The translations under genes were made by a program, and so were the position numbers. Below are positions 43,085 to 60,119 of a stretch of 64,000 nt of DNA, in pieces. The stretch is taken from assembly GCA_963573385.1 (NCBI GenBank), contig CAUYLG010026720.1, positions 124,001 through 188,000 of the forward strand, written 5' to 3'. Numbering within the stretch: position 1 is the first letter of the stretch; every line of letters begins with the position of its first letter. This DNA comes from Cacajao melanocephalus. Its lineage: Eukaryota > Chordata > Mammalia > Primates > Pitheciidae. The notes under the pieces were generated by a model, which saw nothing but the letters and a program-made list of their open reading frames with translations, was not told the origin of the DNA and did no database searches.

Positions 43085-45430
43085 TTTTTAAGAAAGAAAA
43101 CAATGCATTAGGAAAACAAAGTGTTTATGAAATAAATTACTTACGTTAGGTCAAAAAAGAAAAACCTCACAAAGTAACGTATCTAAAACAGAAGGCAAAA
43201 GTAAAAGACTGAAGAAAGAACAAAGAAGGGCAGGAAAAAAAATTAAAGCTCATATTACCGAAATAAAGCAAAGAAACAGGCAAGACACAGTCATAAACAG
43301 AACAAATAAGACCAGTTTATATGGAAATAGAACTGATAATAAAGATACAAAACGCATGAATCTTTATGTGCACTGAAATATATAAAGTGCCAACTATTGT
43401 AATATTAGGAAAACAGAAGCACACAAGAAAATGGAAACTTTAGTGCATTTCTCCTAATCATCCATAGACCAAACAGTCAAAAACTCTAAGATAATAGAAA
43501 TAATTAAGGATACTGACTTAATAAGTATATGCTGAGGTCTATAACCTATAGAAAATAATTATTTCCAGAACCCATGGAATATTTACCAAAAAAGTATAGT
43601 AAGTCCTCCAAATATACATAAATCTCTTAAGCAAAAATTTTATAGTCCACATGTTCTGATCAAAATTCAATAAACATGAATAGCAAAGTCTAAATTTTTA
43701 AGTTTGACCATTTAAAGATTGAAATTATTTGTTAGTTTCTTCCAAATGTTTTCCCCAAAATCAGTGCATCAAAATAAACAGGAAATAAGCCTAAACACCT
43801 ATTCCAATCTTGCTCAAGAGTTAACCGACATAAGAGTAAAGGAGGCCAAGAATTCCTGCTGAATTCTCCATTCCTTCACTGGGGCCAAAGTCTACTACCA
43901 TAGACAGTTTACAAGGCACAGGAACAGGGGAACCATATTTCTCAATGGTTTTCTTGACAATCAGGCTGAAACTGGTGGACCACTCTCACGTGCATCTAGT
44001 AATTCCCCCTCTGTGAATGAAAAGCTCTTTCACAGGGCCAACTCACTGCAAAAGACCAAATAAGGATCTATTCCAACACTAAGTACAAACAGGCTAGAAA
44101 GAAAATACCTCACATTACATTGCCCGACAGGAGGAGACCCCAGGGATTCACTTTATAGACTGTATCACACCAAACAAACCTGAGAAATCCAATGTCACTA
44201 AGAATTGTAAAAAAGTTCAGAAGACCGTGGTTCAGATTCAGTGTAATTGCGTAATTCGAAATATGGAGCAACTATATAAAAATGTCAACATGCAATATAA
44301 ATAAGATGTAATCTCTGAACTTCAGAGATTTACAAACTAGTATAAGAGATAATCTCTATTTTGGTTTTGGAATTCTACATGTAAAGAAAGTGTTAATTAC
44401 ATTGTTTGAATCTTCCTTATCCTTAGCAATTTTGGGTCTGTTTGTTCATCAGTTTCTGATAGGAAGGTACTCATATGTCCTGTTTCAATTATGCATCATT
44501 CAGTGCTTCCTGATAATTTCCTTAATATATTGAGACTGTTGTAGATGTGTTCACAGTTAGGCCTATTATCTTAATGGATTATTCCTTATTTCATTATGTA
44601 GTTTACCAAAATATCTCTATTGGTATGTTTCTGCCTTAAATTTTACTGTTTAGAGTCACTTCCAAATCCTCCCCTCAATCCCCATCTCCCTTGGCCAAGT
44701 GAAACTGGAGGCTCTGGCCAATGGGAAAGGAGAAGGCAGAATGGCCACCTGATAGCTTTTGGACTGGGAAGGAACTAGGGAGGGAGAGGAGGGGTAACTA
44801 TGTGTCATTTTGTTTTAGGTATGTATCTCTTGAGTAGTACAACACTAAAAAAATTGTTTTAAATATAATTTCATAAATTATCTTCTAATAAGTGAGTTGT
44901 TAGTATTTATTGCAATTAATGATGTATTTGGACAAACCTACATCTCACTTTATGTTGTTTCTTGCCTCTTTTCTCGGCTTTTTATTTTTCTTCCTTACCT
45001 TCTGTTGAATTGATACACTTTTATTCCCTATTTTTCCCTTTACTGTTTAGAAAGCTATTGGACTTTTTTCTTCTTTAGTAGTTACTCTTAAATGTTTAAT
45101 AAAATGTGTGGCTAACATTTTCCTAATTTCACTCATTATTCATATACCTAAAGTTATACAGTCATTCTATTCTCTTCTTAGTCTGAACACAAGCTCAGGA
45201 TGCTTTAGTTACCTACTGAACTTTCCCTCCCTTCTTCCATAATATAGTTGTCTAAAATTTCAGGTCATATTTTAAAACACACACACAAATTACTTTTGAA
45301 GTTTTACTTTACAGTCAGTAGTTAACCAGATTTACCAACATATTTTATGAATTTCTTTGTCCACCACTATCTCTTGCAACCAATTCCTTTCCTCAGTGCC
45401 CAGCTTCTTTCTTGATGAAATGAACTGGTT
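43085..45430. other. Intron, A-rich then unique
   Basis: 43085-43450 is A-rich and may be further old L1. 43800-44830 is unique, with a GC-richer patch at 44650-44790 containing CCAATGGG. No gene. Confidence 0.45.
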
Positions 45431-45434
45431 CTTT

Positions 45435-45810
45435 AAACCAGCGGTCACCAAAGCATGGTCTGTGGACCTCTAGGGATCCCTAAGGCAAAAAATATTTTCG
45501 TAATACCACTAAAACATTGTTTGCCTTTTTCACTGGGCTGACATTTACACTGACAGTATACAAGCAATTGTGGGCAAAATTACTGGCACCTTACCATGAG
45601 TCAAGGCAATGGCACCAAACTGTACTGGTAGTCATTGAATTCTTCGTTGCCATGAATAGCTAAAAAGTAAATTAATAACATAAAAGTACAATTCCATCTA
45701 ATGTTCTTCAAGCAGCAGCAAAGATGACTGCTTTATAGCAGTCTCAAGACTAAAAAGTTTAACAACCAGCTACTTTAAATGACAGAACATGTGTGGTAAA
45801 ATCTCATGGT
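45435..45810. mobile_element. Possible hAT/Charlie-type DNA transposon fossil
   Basis: CAGCGGTCACCAAAGCATGGTCTGTGGACC resembles the terminal text of hAT (Charlie-group) fossils, and the following 350 bp (GCAATTGTGGGCAAAATTACTGGC) look transposon-derived. Family and orientation uncertain. Confidence 0.35.
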
Positions 45811-46044
45811 CTTTGTCAAAAATTGCCTTGAACAATCATCGTAAAATGGGGTTATAGTTATTTTTCCTCAGCACTTTGAAGTTATACCAATGTCTTCTAG
45901 CATCTTCTCTGGCTGATACAGAGTCTGCTGTTAGTCCACTGTGGTTCCTTTGTTGAGAATATTTGTCATCTCTCTGGTAACCTTTAAACCTGTACTTCCT
46001 CTATACCCTTGATATTCATTACAATGTATCTAGGTATGAATTAG

Positions 46045-46349
<305 letters not shown>

Positions 46350-46359
46350 TGTTTTTTAA

Positions 46360-47700
46360 ACTTTTATTTTTGAAATGATTATATTCTCACAGGAAGCTGG
46401 GAAAATGGTGCACAGGGTCCCCTGAATCTTTCACTCAGCTTTCCCCAGTGGCGACATCTCATGTAATTGTAGTCCAATATTAACACCAGGGAAACTGAAT
46501 TGCTACAATACTGTTAATAAGACTATAGACATTACTCAGTTTTTACCAGTTTTTACATGTACTTGTGTGTGTGTTGTATGTAATTCTACACATTGGATTG
46601 CATGTATATATTTGTGTAATCATCACCAGGCTACAAAACTGTTCCATCATGACAGAGCAGCTCTTTTTTACCATCCGTTTACAGTTGCACTGCCTCCCTA
46701 ACACTGTGCCTGTCCTCTGGCAACCACTCAATTGTTCCCCATTTCTACACTTTTGTCATTTTGAGGATGTTACATAAACAGAATCGGGTGGTACGAAACT
46801 TTGAGATTGGATTTTTTCACTACGTGAACCCACCCAAGTCACTGCATGTATGAAAACGGTTTGTTCCTTTTCTATTGATAGTAATATTACTTGGTATGGA
46901 TGTACCACAATGTTTAATCATTTACCTGCTGAAGGACATTTAGGTTGTTTCCAGTTTTAAGTATTACAAATAAGGCTGCTATGAACATTTGTATACAGGT
47001 TTTTACGTGAATACAAGTTTTCACTGCTCTGGAATAAATGCCCAAGAGGGCAATTTCTGGGTTGTATGGTAAATTCATGTCTAGCTTTATAAAAAACTGC
47101 CAAAGTATTTTCCAGAATGACTATACCATTTTATATTATCAACAGAAATGATGTATGATACAGTCTCTCTACATCCTTGACAGCAATTGGTGTCATCACT
47201 ATTTTTTATTTCAGCCGTTCTGATCGCGTGTGGTTTTAATCTGCATTTTCCTAATGGCTAATGTTGCTGAGCATCTTTTCATGTGCTCATCTGCCATCTG
47301 TATGTATATCCTCTTCAGTGATATGTCTGTTTATACCTTTGCCCATTTTCTGATCAACTGTCTAAACTTTTTACTGTTGACTTTTCAGTTCTTTATATAT
47401 TCTACATATGTCTTTAGTCAAATATGTGGTTTACGAGTATTTCCTTCCAGTGTGCAGCTTGTCCTTTCATCCTCTTAACAGGGTCTTTTGCAGAATGAAT
47501 ATTCTTAATTTTAATGAAGACCAACTTGCTCTAGGTCCCAAAGATTTTCTCCTGTTTTTTTCTCGTACATTTTACATTTAAGTTGTGATTTATTTTTAAT
47601 CAATACAAGATAGGTGATTTAGGTTGATTTTTTTCAGCTTATGGAAGTTCAATTGGTCTAGTACCATTTGTTAAAGAAAAAAGTCTCTTCTGTCATTTAA
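46360..47700 (-). mobile_element. L1 3' portion, antisense
   Basis: Reads in reverse as L1 3' region: GGTATGGATGTACCACAATGTTTAATC, AATAAGGCTGCTATGAACATT, TAATGGCTAATGTTGCTGAGCATC. In the plus orientation this is the antisense of ORF2 and the 3' region. No intact ORF. Confidence 0.85.
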
Positions 47701-48190
47701 TTTGTATGTGTTTTTAACATCAAACCCACTCATATCTGTCTTTAGTTCTGGGAAATTCTCTGGCATTATCTCTTCAAATATTGCTTCCCTGCTATTCCCT
47801 TCCTTCTCCACTTCACATGTGGGAGCCTTTGAATCTTTCCACCATGTCTCTTATCTATCATTCTTTGCACCTCTTTATCTCTTTGTACTATATCCTAGGT
47901 TGAATTCCTCAGTATCAACTGTCTTTCAACTCGTTCTCTCTTGAACTGTGTCCAGTTTAGAGTTTATCCCAAAGTGTTTTTCACCTTACTAATTGTATTT
48001 TATATTTCCAGTACTGTTTTTTTAATTGGTTCTTTTATAAATTCAAATGTGCCTGCTTTTGTTTCATAATTTCCTAGAAGTTAACCTGGGATGTTGTTCC
48101 TTCCTTCATCTCTTTGGCAATCTTAAACATATTTGAAATTAATTTTCAGATTGCTTTATTACATTCTGCTTCCAAATTCATCTCCTGATT
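47701..48190 (-). mobile_element. Probable old L1-like sequence
   Basis: TCTGGCATTATCTCTTCAAATATTGC followed by CCACCATGTCTCTTATC resembles antisense old L1 (L1M) text and continues the preceding element's orientation. Family uncertain. Confidence 0.5.
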
Positions 48191-48989
48191 ATTGTCTGTG
48201 TTTATTGGTACTGGCTATCCTTGTGTGCTTTGGAATTTTAATTTGCTAAGCTCCTCGAATGAGAACCCTTGCTTGCTCACTCTCTCCACTCACTGTCAGT
48301 GCTTTTACAGATATTGCCGCCACCCTCCACCCTCATCCAGAGGCCTCCAGACTAGAACCAGGTCTGACACTGACAGCTCAGGGTTCCTGCACTTTGGTAA
48401 TGGCAGGGATAACATAAATCCAGTCATGCCACAGTCAGGTCCTGGTTGAACTGCTCTTTCTATTCCCTGGCACCCCAGAAACACAACTTTAAATAAGCCA
48501 CAGACCCAAGCAGCCTTGTTCGGCTTCTTTTCATGGTATGACAGTCTCATCCCAGCTTCTAGTTTCTAAAACTGTCATTTCCTCTGGTCCCCGTCCAGGC
48601 ATGAAGTTCCTTTGGTCCCATACCCTCATGCAGTATTTCCCACTCTTTTTGACACCATGACATATGGAGAAAATAACAATATTTGCATAGTACACAGGCA
48701 GACGGATGAGACTGTTCCCTCACCCAGGAATGATTGGCTGAGGGCTCGGATCACCCATTCCCTGACTAGCTGCCCTGAAACCTGAGAAAAATCAGTATTT
48801 CATACACTGGTAAATTCATTCCCAGCATGCTCTAAGGACGGCAATACCCTAAAATAATGGACTTCTAGCACACTCTGCCTGTTTCTGTAGTTGGTTCTAT
48901 TTCTAGTCCACAAGGATACTTATCTTGTTATTAAAGTACAAATCTGTTAATAGCATTTCATTTACTATTACTATGTATTTGGAACAGAA

Positions 48990-49340
48990 TATAGAATTTA
49001 AAGCATGAACTTAAAGGTCCATCACAATCATGTTTTTCCCTCTGTTAGAACATCCTCCTCTCAACCTCTCTGCATGACTTCTTCCTACTACTCCCTCAGG
49101 TTTCAGTTTAGATGTCACTTAATCAAGGGAGATTTTCATGACTGCATTTTCACCCCCAAATGTGGGGTTAATCTCCTTGTAAGCACCTGATTTTACATGT
49201 AATTGTGTTGTATTTTTATTACCTATTTACCTTAAACAGAAAGGTCCCTGATGGCAGTAACTGCCTATTTCACTTCTGTATTTCTAGGTCTAGCACAGTG
49301 CCTGCAATAAGTACAAACTCAATAAATATTTTCATTTCAC
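48990..49340 (+). repeat. L2 3' end
   Basis: TCAGGTTTCAGTTTAGATGTCAC, GTCTAGCACAGTGCCTGCAATAAG and AATAAATATTTTC. Confidence 0.7.
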
Positions 49341-49369
49341 CTATAACAGAGTTCCATGGTGGATAGGAT

Positions 49370-49600
49370 AGTGTAATAGTGAAGAGATGGAGCTCTGGAG
49401 TCAGAAATTTTTGGGTTTAAATCCTAATTCTACCACTTACTGTGTGACTTAAGAAAGTACTTAGCTTCTCTAAGTTTAGTTTCCTCATCTATAAAATGTG
49501 TGTTCAAATCTTATCTCTGTTACTTACTGGCTGTGTTACCCTGGCCAAGTTCCTCTCTTGATTTCAGTGCTAAGTAATGTTTTAAGAATTAAATCAGACA
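49370..49600 (+). repeat. MIR
   Basis: GAGCTCTGGAGTCAGAAATTTTTGGG, CCACTTACTGTGTGACTTAAG and TTTCCTCATCTATAAAATG. Confidence 0.75.
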
Positions 49601-49962
49601 ACATCTATACAGTCACTAGTTTTGTGACTCCTTCTCCTGTTTCCTTGTTCCCACTTCATGGGGAAAAGGGAGGACATCACAGCTCACCCTTGAGAAGTGG
49701 TGCTAACTGAACCATTTTCTAAGCCTAGGTGGCATCTTGGTGAAAGGCTTTCTACTGCCACCAGAGCTTTGTGTCCACAACGTATTCAGGCAAAGTGGAG
49801 GGTAATGTCAATAAGAATTTGAAAAAATGATTTTATGTGCTATATTTAATTTACCTAAAGAAATTTAGTATACCTAAAGAAAAATAAAAACAACGAAGTA
49901 CTGACTGGATCATGCTAACTCTGAAAATGTAAGAGGGGAAGAGAACATCTCCATGAAAATCG

Positions 49963-50250
49963 TTTTTTTTGAAACAGAGTCTTGCTCTGTCGACCCAGCT
50001 GGAGTGCAGTGGCACCATCTTGGCTCACTGCAACCTCTGCCTCCTGGTTCAAGTGATTCTCCTGCCTCAGCCTCCCAAGTAGCTGGGATTACAGACAACT
50101 GCCACCATGCCTGGCTAATTTTTCTATTTTTAGTAGAGAAAGGGTTTCATCATGTTGGCCAGGCTGGTCTCCAACTCCTGACCTCAGGTGATCTGCCCGC
50201 CTCGGCCTTCCAAAGTGCTGGGATTATAAGGTGTGAGCCCCCACCCAGCT
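49963..50250 (-). mobile_element. Alu
   Basis: TTTTTTTTGAAACAGAGTCTTGC through to GAGCCCCCACCCAGCT. Lies about 830 bp downstream of the exon at 51084-51256 in transcription order. Confidence 0.93.
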
Positions 50251-50554
50251 GAGAGTCATTTTTAAAATGAAGGCATCTACTACATTTTGCTGTGTTCTAA
50301 ACCCTACTGCTGGAAAGAACACGTAAAACTAGAAGAGGATGTCTGTCAGATAAGAAATGCAAGTAGGGGAGAGGGAATTCAGCAAAGTACTTTAAAGTTC
50401 AAATTATAATGTAGAGGCACAGAGAACCTACTTTCAAGCACTACATTTTAAATAAAATTATTTAATGAAGAACAGAGCCTAGTGACTGAGAGAAAAACTG
50501 AGCCATTAACTGATAAAGAAAACTAAAATTCAGACCAAAGGTTCTATAGGAGGC

Positions 50555-50800
50555 AGAAGGAAATAACGCAAAAATCTTGGCATCAAAAAGACCTGGAATC
50601 AAATCCTGACTCTGCCATCTCCCACTGTGTAACCTTCAGCCAGTAACAACTCTGAACCTGAGCTTCCACCTCTGCAGAATGAGGATCATCACCCTCGCCT
50701 CCCAAGGAGCTGGGAGGATCAAACAAGATTCCAGATACCGGCTATGAAGTGCCCAGCCCAGTGCCCAATGCCTGGCTGGTGTTCAACAAACATCAATCCC
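50555..50800 (+). repeat. MIR
   Basis: AGACCTGGAATCAAATCCTGACTCTGCC and GAAGTGCCCAGCCCAGTGCCC near the 3' end. Lies just downstream of an exon in transcription order. Confidence 0.7.
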
Positions 50801-51083
50801 CACCCTTTCCGTCCCAGAGTGCTTTTATTAGCAAGGATCATAAAAGGGTTTGGAAATTCCTAAAACTCCATGCTGTCACGTCTGGAATTCACAAACTTTA
50901 AGTCTATTTTGCAAGCTGATTCTCTGAGATGCACAGGCATGAGACCTGGTGAGCACCCAGAGCTGTATCAGCGCAGAGGTGTGGTTCCAGGCCAATGCCT
51001 AGAAAGACTGACCAGCCTAGAAGACACCTTGGGTGGCCAAGAGACCACCAGAAACTAGAGCAGCCAAAAAGAGAAAGGATTAC

Positions 51084-51256
51084 TTGAGCTTCGGCTCCCG
51101 TCCTTCGCTTGTATACTGCCAGCAGATGAGCCCGATCAGGTCCTGCACCCTGGCGCTGGCCATTGTCACCACGGTCATTGGCAGCAGTCTGTCCTGGCTC
51201 GAGTGCAGAGGGAGGTAGACATCGATCTTCTTGGTTGCTGTTGTACCTACATGACC
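51084..51256 (-). CDS. MAPKAP1: MAPKAP1 internal exon, CRIM domain (about residues 167-223)
   Basis: This 173-bp exon reads [20 protein letters not shown] at its start and [13 protein letters not shown] at its end, plus the first two bases (AA) of an Asn codon finished by the next exon. The acceptor is a pyrimidine-rich tract ending CCACAG just before 51256. The donor after 51084 is AA|GTAATC, which departs from the GTAAGT/GTGAGT consensus at +5 and +6. The segment is the first half of the CRIM domain, a ubiquitin-like fold by which SIN1 binds AGC-kinase substrates of mTORC2. The reading frame stays open on both sides into intron, so the limits come from the splice signals and from continuity of the protein. 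173 bp is not a multiple of three, so skipping this exon alone would shift the frame. Confidence 0.95.
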
Positions 51257-51966
51257 CTGTGGACAGAGAACATGCATGAGAGCAAAGCACGCTGCCACAG
51301 TTATACAGACCCGACTGCTCTCCAGGCCTGTGGACAGCACAGCCATTTTGCATTGTTTCTGTACAGACCTGCTGTGAGCCTGGAATGGTCCCAAAGTGGA
51401 AATGCTGTCTAGTTTCGAGGATTATTTTTCCTTAAATTTTCATTTTCTAACAAACTAATGATCAGGATCTGTCATCAAGAAGTTAAATGAGCACTAAAAC
51501 TAAGAGGAACAAGTAAGAGTGGTGAGCAGAGTTGATGTTTGGTGTTAGGAGGCTGGCTTTGCTAACTCAGTGTGTCCGTAGACCATAGCACTAGGTGCCT
51601 TCACTGGAAACTGCTATGTCCCTCCTTGAGACAATGAGGTGAGCTGCCTGGGAAGCTGCCATACTCTCCCAGGAAGGATTTAGGCCCATGGCACTGAAAC
51701 AAGTGCTTGCCTTCTCAGAGACTATGTGAGCTAGTTCCACTGCGCAGTACATCTGTTTACTTCAATACCGCACAGGTTCAAGGGCCCTTTGGTCCTCCAT
51801 GATTGCCCTAACCACTATCCCCACACTGTTGGATGCAGTCCCAATCCCTCCCACACACCTACCACTCCTCCCCTCCTGAGTCTTCCACTGTGCCCTCGAG
51901 AGCTCCTGCACTAATCAGCAAACACCCATAAATCCTCAGCTGCTTTTTAAAACCATTTCCTAATCA

Positions 51967-52263
51967 GGCCAGGCGCAGTGGATTGCGCCTGTAATCCCAG
52001 CACTTTGGGAGGCCAAGGCAGGCGGATCACGAGGTCAGAAGATTGAGACCATCCTGGCTAACGTGGTGAAACTCCGTCTCTACTAAAAATACAAAAAATT
52101 AGCCGGGCATGGTAGCACACGCCGTAGTCCTAGCTACTCAGGAGGCTGAGGCAGAAGAATCACTTGAACCCAGGAGGTGGACATTGCGGTGAGCTGACAA
52201 CATGCCGCTGTACTCCAGCCTGGGTAACAAAAGCAAGACTCCATCTCAAAAAAAAAAAAAAAT
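51967..52263 (+). mobile_element. Alu (AluY/S-like)
   Basis: GGCCAGGCGCAGTGGATTGCGCC start, GGATCACGAGGTCAGAAGATTGAG, and an A tail. AAAACCATTTCCT is found before (51949-51961) and after (52264-52276), a target duplication. Confidence 0.94.
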
Positions 52264-52839
52264 TAAAACCATTTCCTCTACTGCTTGGACTTCACAGAAC
52301 CTGCTGTTGAGGATACTGCCTCCTCTGCTGTCCTGTTAAAAGAAGACTGCTTTGATTTTTTTTTTTTATAATCCCCACATCGTCAAGGCACGCAAGAGTA
52401 GGCATCCTTGTCCCCACTAACACTTCCAAACTAGTACTTCCTCTTTCATGAGAAACTCCTTGTTCTTTTGAGGCCCAGGCCATCCAATGACACCATCCTC
52501 TCTCCATCCGTTTTTGTTTCTGTTATCTGCCAACCTTCTGGCCATTCCCCTCCCTCACAGAAGGCTTGCACGCTGGCTCAGTCTTCCTTCCCACCCACGC
52601 AATATGTTCACTATACAGAGTATACAGAAAAGTGTCACAGAAAACGAGTTCAAATCGGAACACTTGATTGTCCCTCACTCCCTTCTATCCCAAGTCAAAA
52701 CGACAGCCCCCCTTATTTTAATAATATGTGCTGCCACCACTAAGCCAGCTGTTCATCTCAACAGTCTTGATGCTTCTTCTTCCCTCACACTGCCTATCTA
52801 CTCTATTAGGAAGTTCTAATGTCTCTACTGCAAAAATAC

Positions 52840-54415
<1,576 letters not shown>

Positions 54416-54559
54416 ATTTCAAAACCATCTCACTTCTTTCCCTCTCCACTGCCACCAAAATCACCATCAGGTCTCATGTGAACTATTGTAACAGGTTCCT
54501 AGAGTACTCTTGGTTTATCCAATTTGTTCTCTACACACGAGTTAGCTCTGTTTTTTAAA

Positions 54560-55310
54560 CTCAGATTTGATCATACTACATCCTGTTTAAATTCCTTCCA
54601 TGAGTGGCTCCCAAACACTGAACAAAATCCAAACTCCTTGCAACATCCAACAAAGCACTGTGTGATCTGGCCCTGTCTACCTCTTTAACATCATCCACTG
54701 CACTCCCCCACCTGCTCATCAGACTTCAACTAAACCAGCCGTCTGGAAGAGCCCTCAAGACACCTGCACGTGTGCCTGTGTGTACCCTGCTTGCATTTCC
54801 CACTTCCTAGAGCTTGGCAGGTGCTGTTCACTGTATCTTGAGAGACTCTGTTCATGGGCTTTGCATGTGTGACTCTTCATCCTCTAATGTGTGCCCTGGG
54901 CAGGTTACTTAATCTCTGTGCTTCTGTTTCCTCAGATGTAAAATGAGGATAATGGTAGGACCTACTATCATAAGACCCTTGTGAGAATCCTCCTCAAAGA
55001 AACCTTCACCGTTAACACTCCTTTCAGTTATTCTACCACATATGTCCTGTTCATTTCCTTCAGAGTGCTTAACAATTAAGATTATTTATTTATGTACATC
55101 TTCAGTGTATGCTTTTGCCATGAAGTTTCCTCTGAACTTCCAAGACAGCAATGTTAATGGCTGCTTTATTTACTGTTCCATACACAATGCCTGGCCCTGT
55201 GCCTGGCACATAGAAAATCCTGAGAAAAAATCTGTTGAACTACAGAATGAATGTGTGAATGACTCAAGTGCCTGCCAGGACACATGGTAGGAACTGAGTA
55301 AATGTTAGTC
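54560..55310 (+). repeat. L2 fragments with a MIR-like piece inside
   Basis: AATCCAAACTCCTTGCAACATCC, GATCTGGCCCTGTCTACC, then MIR-like text at 54880-54990 (GGGCAGGTTACTTAATCTCTGTGC), then GCCTGGCCCTGTGCCTGGCACATAG at the L2 3' end. Confidence 0.65.
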
Positions 55311-55611
55311 TTCTCCACCCCTCTTGCCCTTCCTCTATGGGTCGGTTTCCTGGTCATAGATGAAAGTGGAGGGTCTTGAGCAATCATGTGGTTCCATCTT
55401 TAACTCTCTATAATTCTATCATTTTGAGGTGAAAAAGAAGGTCAGTACAAGGTAAGGAAATATATAAAGTCAGTTTAAAAAACATTTTTAGAGTAATTCC
55501 ATTTTGCATATAACCTAGCATCCATCATTAGACTGCCTGATTTTTTCCCCCGAGCCTCATCTGTATGTTATAAAGCAACTAGTAAAAAAGTAATTCTACA
55601 TAATGCATGCA

Positions 55612-55680
55612 CCCACACTCGCTCTCTCTCTTGCACCCTCTCTCTCTCATATGCAAACACATGTGGGCATGCACACATAC
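55612..55680. repeat. Low-complexity CT/CA tract
   Basis: CTCGCTCTCTCTCTTGCACC and CTCTCTCTCATATGC, then CACA-rich text. Confidence 0.8.
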
Positions 55681-56138
55681 CCTTGCATGGTTTTCAGCTC
55701 TGAAATAATAATTTCAATGGCTAACAAAGACTTCACTAAATAACAAGTGTTTTGCCTTGTCGGGCAGGCAAAGGGTTACAATGAAAACAGTGGCAACCTT
55801 TCTGGAGCGGATTGATAGCCCTCATATTACGGTCCTTTTCAGACCCAGATCAGTTGCTTGTCATTGCTCTCTCTTTTTATTTCTGTTTATTCCCCTTCCT
55901 CCTGAAGCACTAGAATTAAGAAGCTATAGTGATGGCAGTATCTCAAGACATGAAGACTGAACGAGATGACAAATGTGAATGTGCTTCATAAACTGTAAAG
56001 TGCTTTAGAAATGTAGAGCAGTATGCCACAAAGGTCCTCTGTGTTGAAATTAGACCCATTTCTATTACTCAAGCCTACTACAAGGTCATATGAGGCCAAA
56101 AATGGGTGCTGTAGGAGCCCTGATAATAACACTGATTA

Positions 56139-56454
<316 letters not shown>

Positions 56455-56537
56455 AGAGCTAGCATTTACTGAGAGCTGTTAAGTAAACTCTGCTAAATGT
56501 TTGCCTAATTATATTATTTAATTCATACGATAACTCT

Positions 56538-56813
56538 AAGAGCCTCGCTTTGTCGCCCAGGCTGGAGTGCAGTGGCACAATCTCAGCTCAATGTAATCTT
56601 AACCTCCCAGGTTCAAGCTATTCTTGTGCCTCAGCCACCCAAGTAACTGAGATTGCAGGCATGTGCTACCACACCCAGCTAATTTTTGTATTTTTAGTAG
56701 AGACAAGGTTTTGTCATATTGGCCAGGCTGGTCTTGAACTCCTGACCTCAAGTGATCTGCCCGCCTTGGCCTCCCAAATTGCTGGGATTACAGGCAAGTG
56801 GCCGCAACCCGAC
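56538..56813 (-). mobile_element. Alu lacking its tail
   Basis: GAGCCTCGCTTTGTCGCCCAGGC to GCCGCAACCCGAC. The poly-T (A-tail) side is missing. Confidence 0.92.
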
Positions 56814-56999
56814 ATAAGCTTTATATTATAGCCAAGAAAACCAAGGCTTACAAGGCTTGGTCATCCAGTAGCCAAGGTAGAAGAGCCAAGACTCAAACCT
56901 CATATCATCCTGACTCCAAAGGCCCTACTGTAAACACCAATGCCTTCTTTGCCTGGACTTAATTAATCTAAACATAATCAATTCCTACTCTTCAAGGCT

Positions 57000-58801
<1,802 letters not shown>

Positions 58802-59019
58802 TCACAATCAGCTGACAATTTGAAGCTGAACAACATTCTCTAGAGCAGCTCCTAAATCAGGAAATGCCCGCAAGGCAGGTTTGAGAACAAAAAGGAAAGT
58901 ACGTCTATAGCAAAACTTTCTCAGCACAAATGCAACTCACGAGGACCAACCAGACTCATGTTTACATCCCACAGCCTCTCCTGACCTGATGGCTCTGCAA
59001 ATGCAGTCAGAAATTTAAC

Positions 59020-59445
59020 ATATCCAACACCAATTTTCTTCTTCATCAGCATGTCTGTCATTCTATACTCTATCTCAACTAAGGCTTTCACCATCTACTC
59101 TTGTCATGCAAGCTAGGAATCCTAACTCCTCTTTCTGTCTCACATTCTACCAGCCAAATGCCTCTGAAATGTCTCCCAAATCTCTCTCCTTTCCATGCTT
59201 ACTGCCACTGCCCCAGTTCAGGCTTCATCATCTGTCAGCGAGACCAATGCAGCAATCTCCAACTACCTCTTTATTTTTAGAAACCCTTCTCTCTCCAAAT
59301 CTTTCTTTCCTTATTGCCACCAATGTGATCCTTCTCAAATCACAGACCATGCCAGTCATGTAGAAACATATGAGGGCCTAGTGCTAGCATTCCAGCTCCT
59401 TAGATGGCAGTTAACGCCCTTTGCAATCTGATCCCTCGTATCATT
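59020..59445 (+). repeat. L2 fragment
   Basis: CACCAATGTGATCCTTCTCAAATCACAGACCATG and CATTCCAGCTCCTTAGATGGCAG fit L2 body text. Confidence 0.6.
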
Positions 59446-59449
59446 GCTG

Positions 59450-59640
59450 ATGAACACTGAACAGTAATTAGGAGCACAGACTTGGGGTCAGCTAGGCCCA
59501 GGTTGGAATCCTGGCTCTACCACTTCCTTAGTTGCTAGACCTTAGACTCTGGGCAAGTAACTTCACCTCTCAGAACCTCCATTTACTCGTTTGGAAAAGC
59601 AAGTAAGGTGTATCTAAAATGCCTGCCACACAGTCACTGA
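59450..59640 (+). repeat. MIR
   Basis: TTAGGAGCACAGACTTGGGGTC, GAATCCTGGCTCTACCACTTCC and GGGCAAGTAACTTCACCTC. Confidence 0.8.
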
Positions 59641-59644
59641 TCAA

Positions 59645-60115
59645 GAAACATAGTTCTTCTTCTGTTCTTCAATTCAAGTATCTCCTCTTCCAAGAAGAGA
59701 GAAGCCCAAATAAACTCCCTCTTCTCTCCTCCCCTAACAATTTGATCCGCACAGCCTTACAGTTTCACTTTTTTCTGTAACTACCCTCACCACCTCCTTC
59801 CCCACCCTCTCATTCAACTGTGAATGACACAAAGGGAAAAATGGCCTCATCCATTTTGTATCCTCCTAGAGCCTAGAACACAGCAGAGCGTTCATGCTAG
59901 CTTGCTAAACTGAAAGGACTCCTCAGACTCTTTCAGAAAGGACCCACCAGACCTACCAATTCTCTCCCATCCCAGGTAGACAGGCTATACCTCTTCTACC
60001 TCCCAGCCCCTGTTCTTCAGAAACACTCTTTCCTCTCTGAAATATCCCCAGCACCCAACAAAGGGCTTGACAGTTACTTACACATATTGATGGAATAAAT
60101 GATTAATATTCTTTT
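59645..60115 (+). repeat. L2 3' part
   Basis: CAAGTATCTCCTCTTCCAAGAAGAG, GAGCCTAGAACACAGCAGAGCG and later GATGGAATAAATGATTAA are L2-like. Confidence 0.55.
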
Positions 60116-60119
60116 AACA

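Noticed and set aside
47230..47944. Hydrophobic plus-strand frames resembling membrane proteins
   Set aside because: They are antisense L1 text; the Phe/Leu richness comes from A-rich L1 sequence read in reverse.
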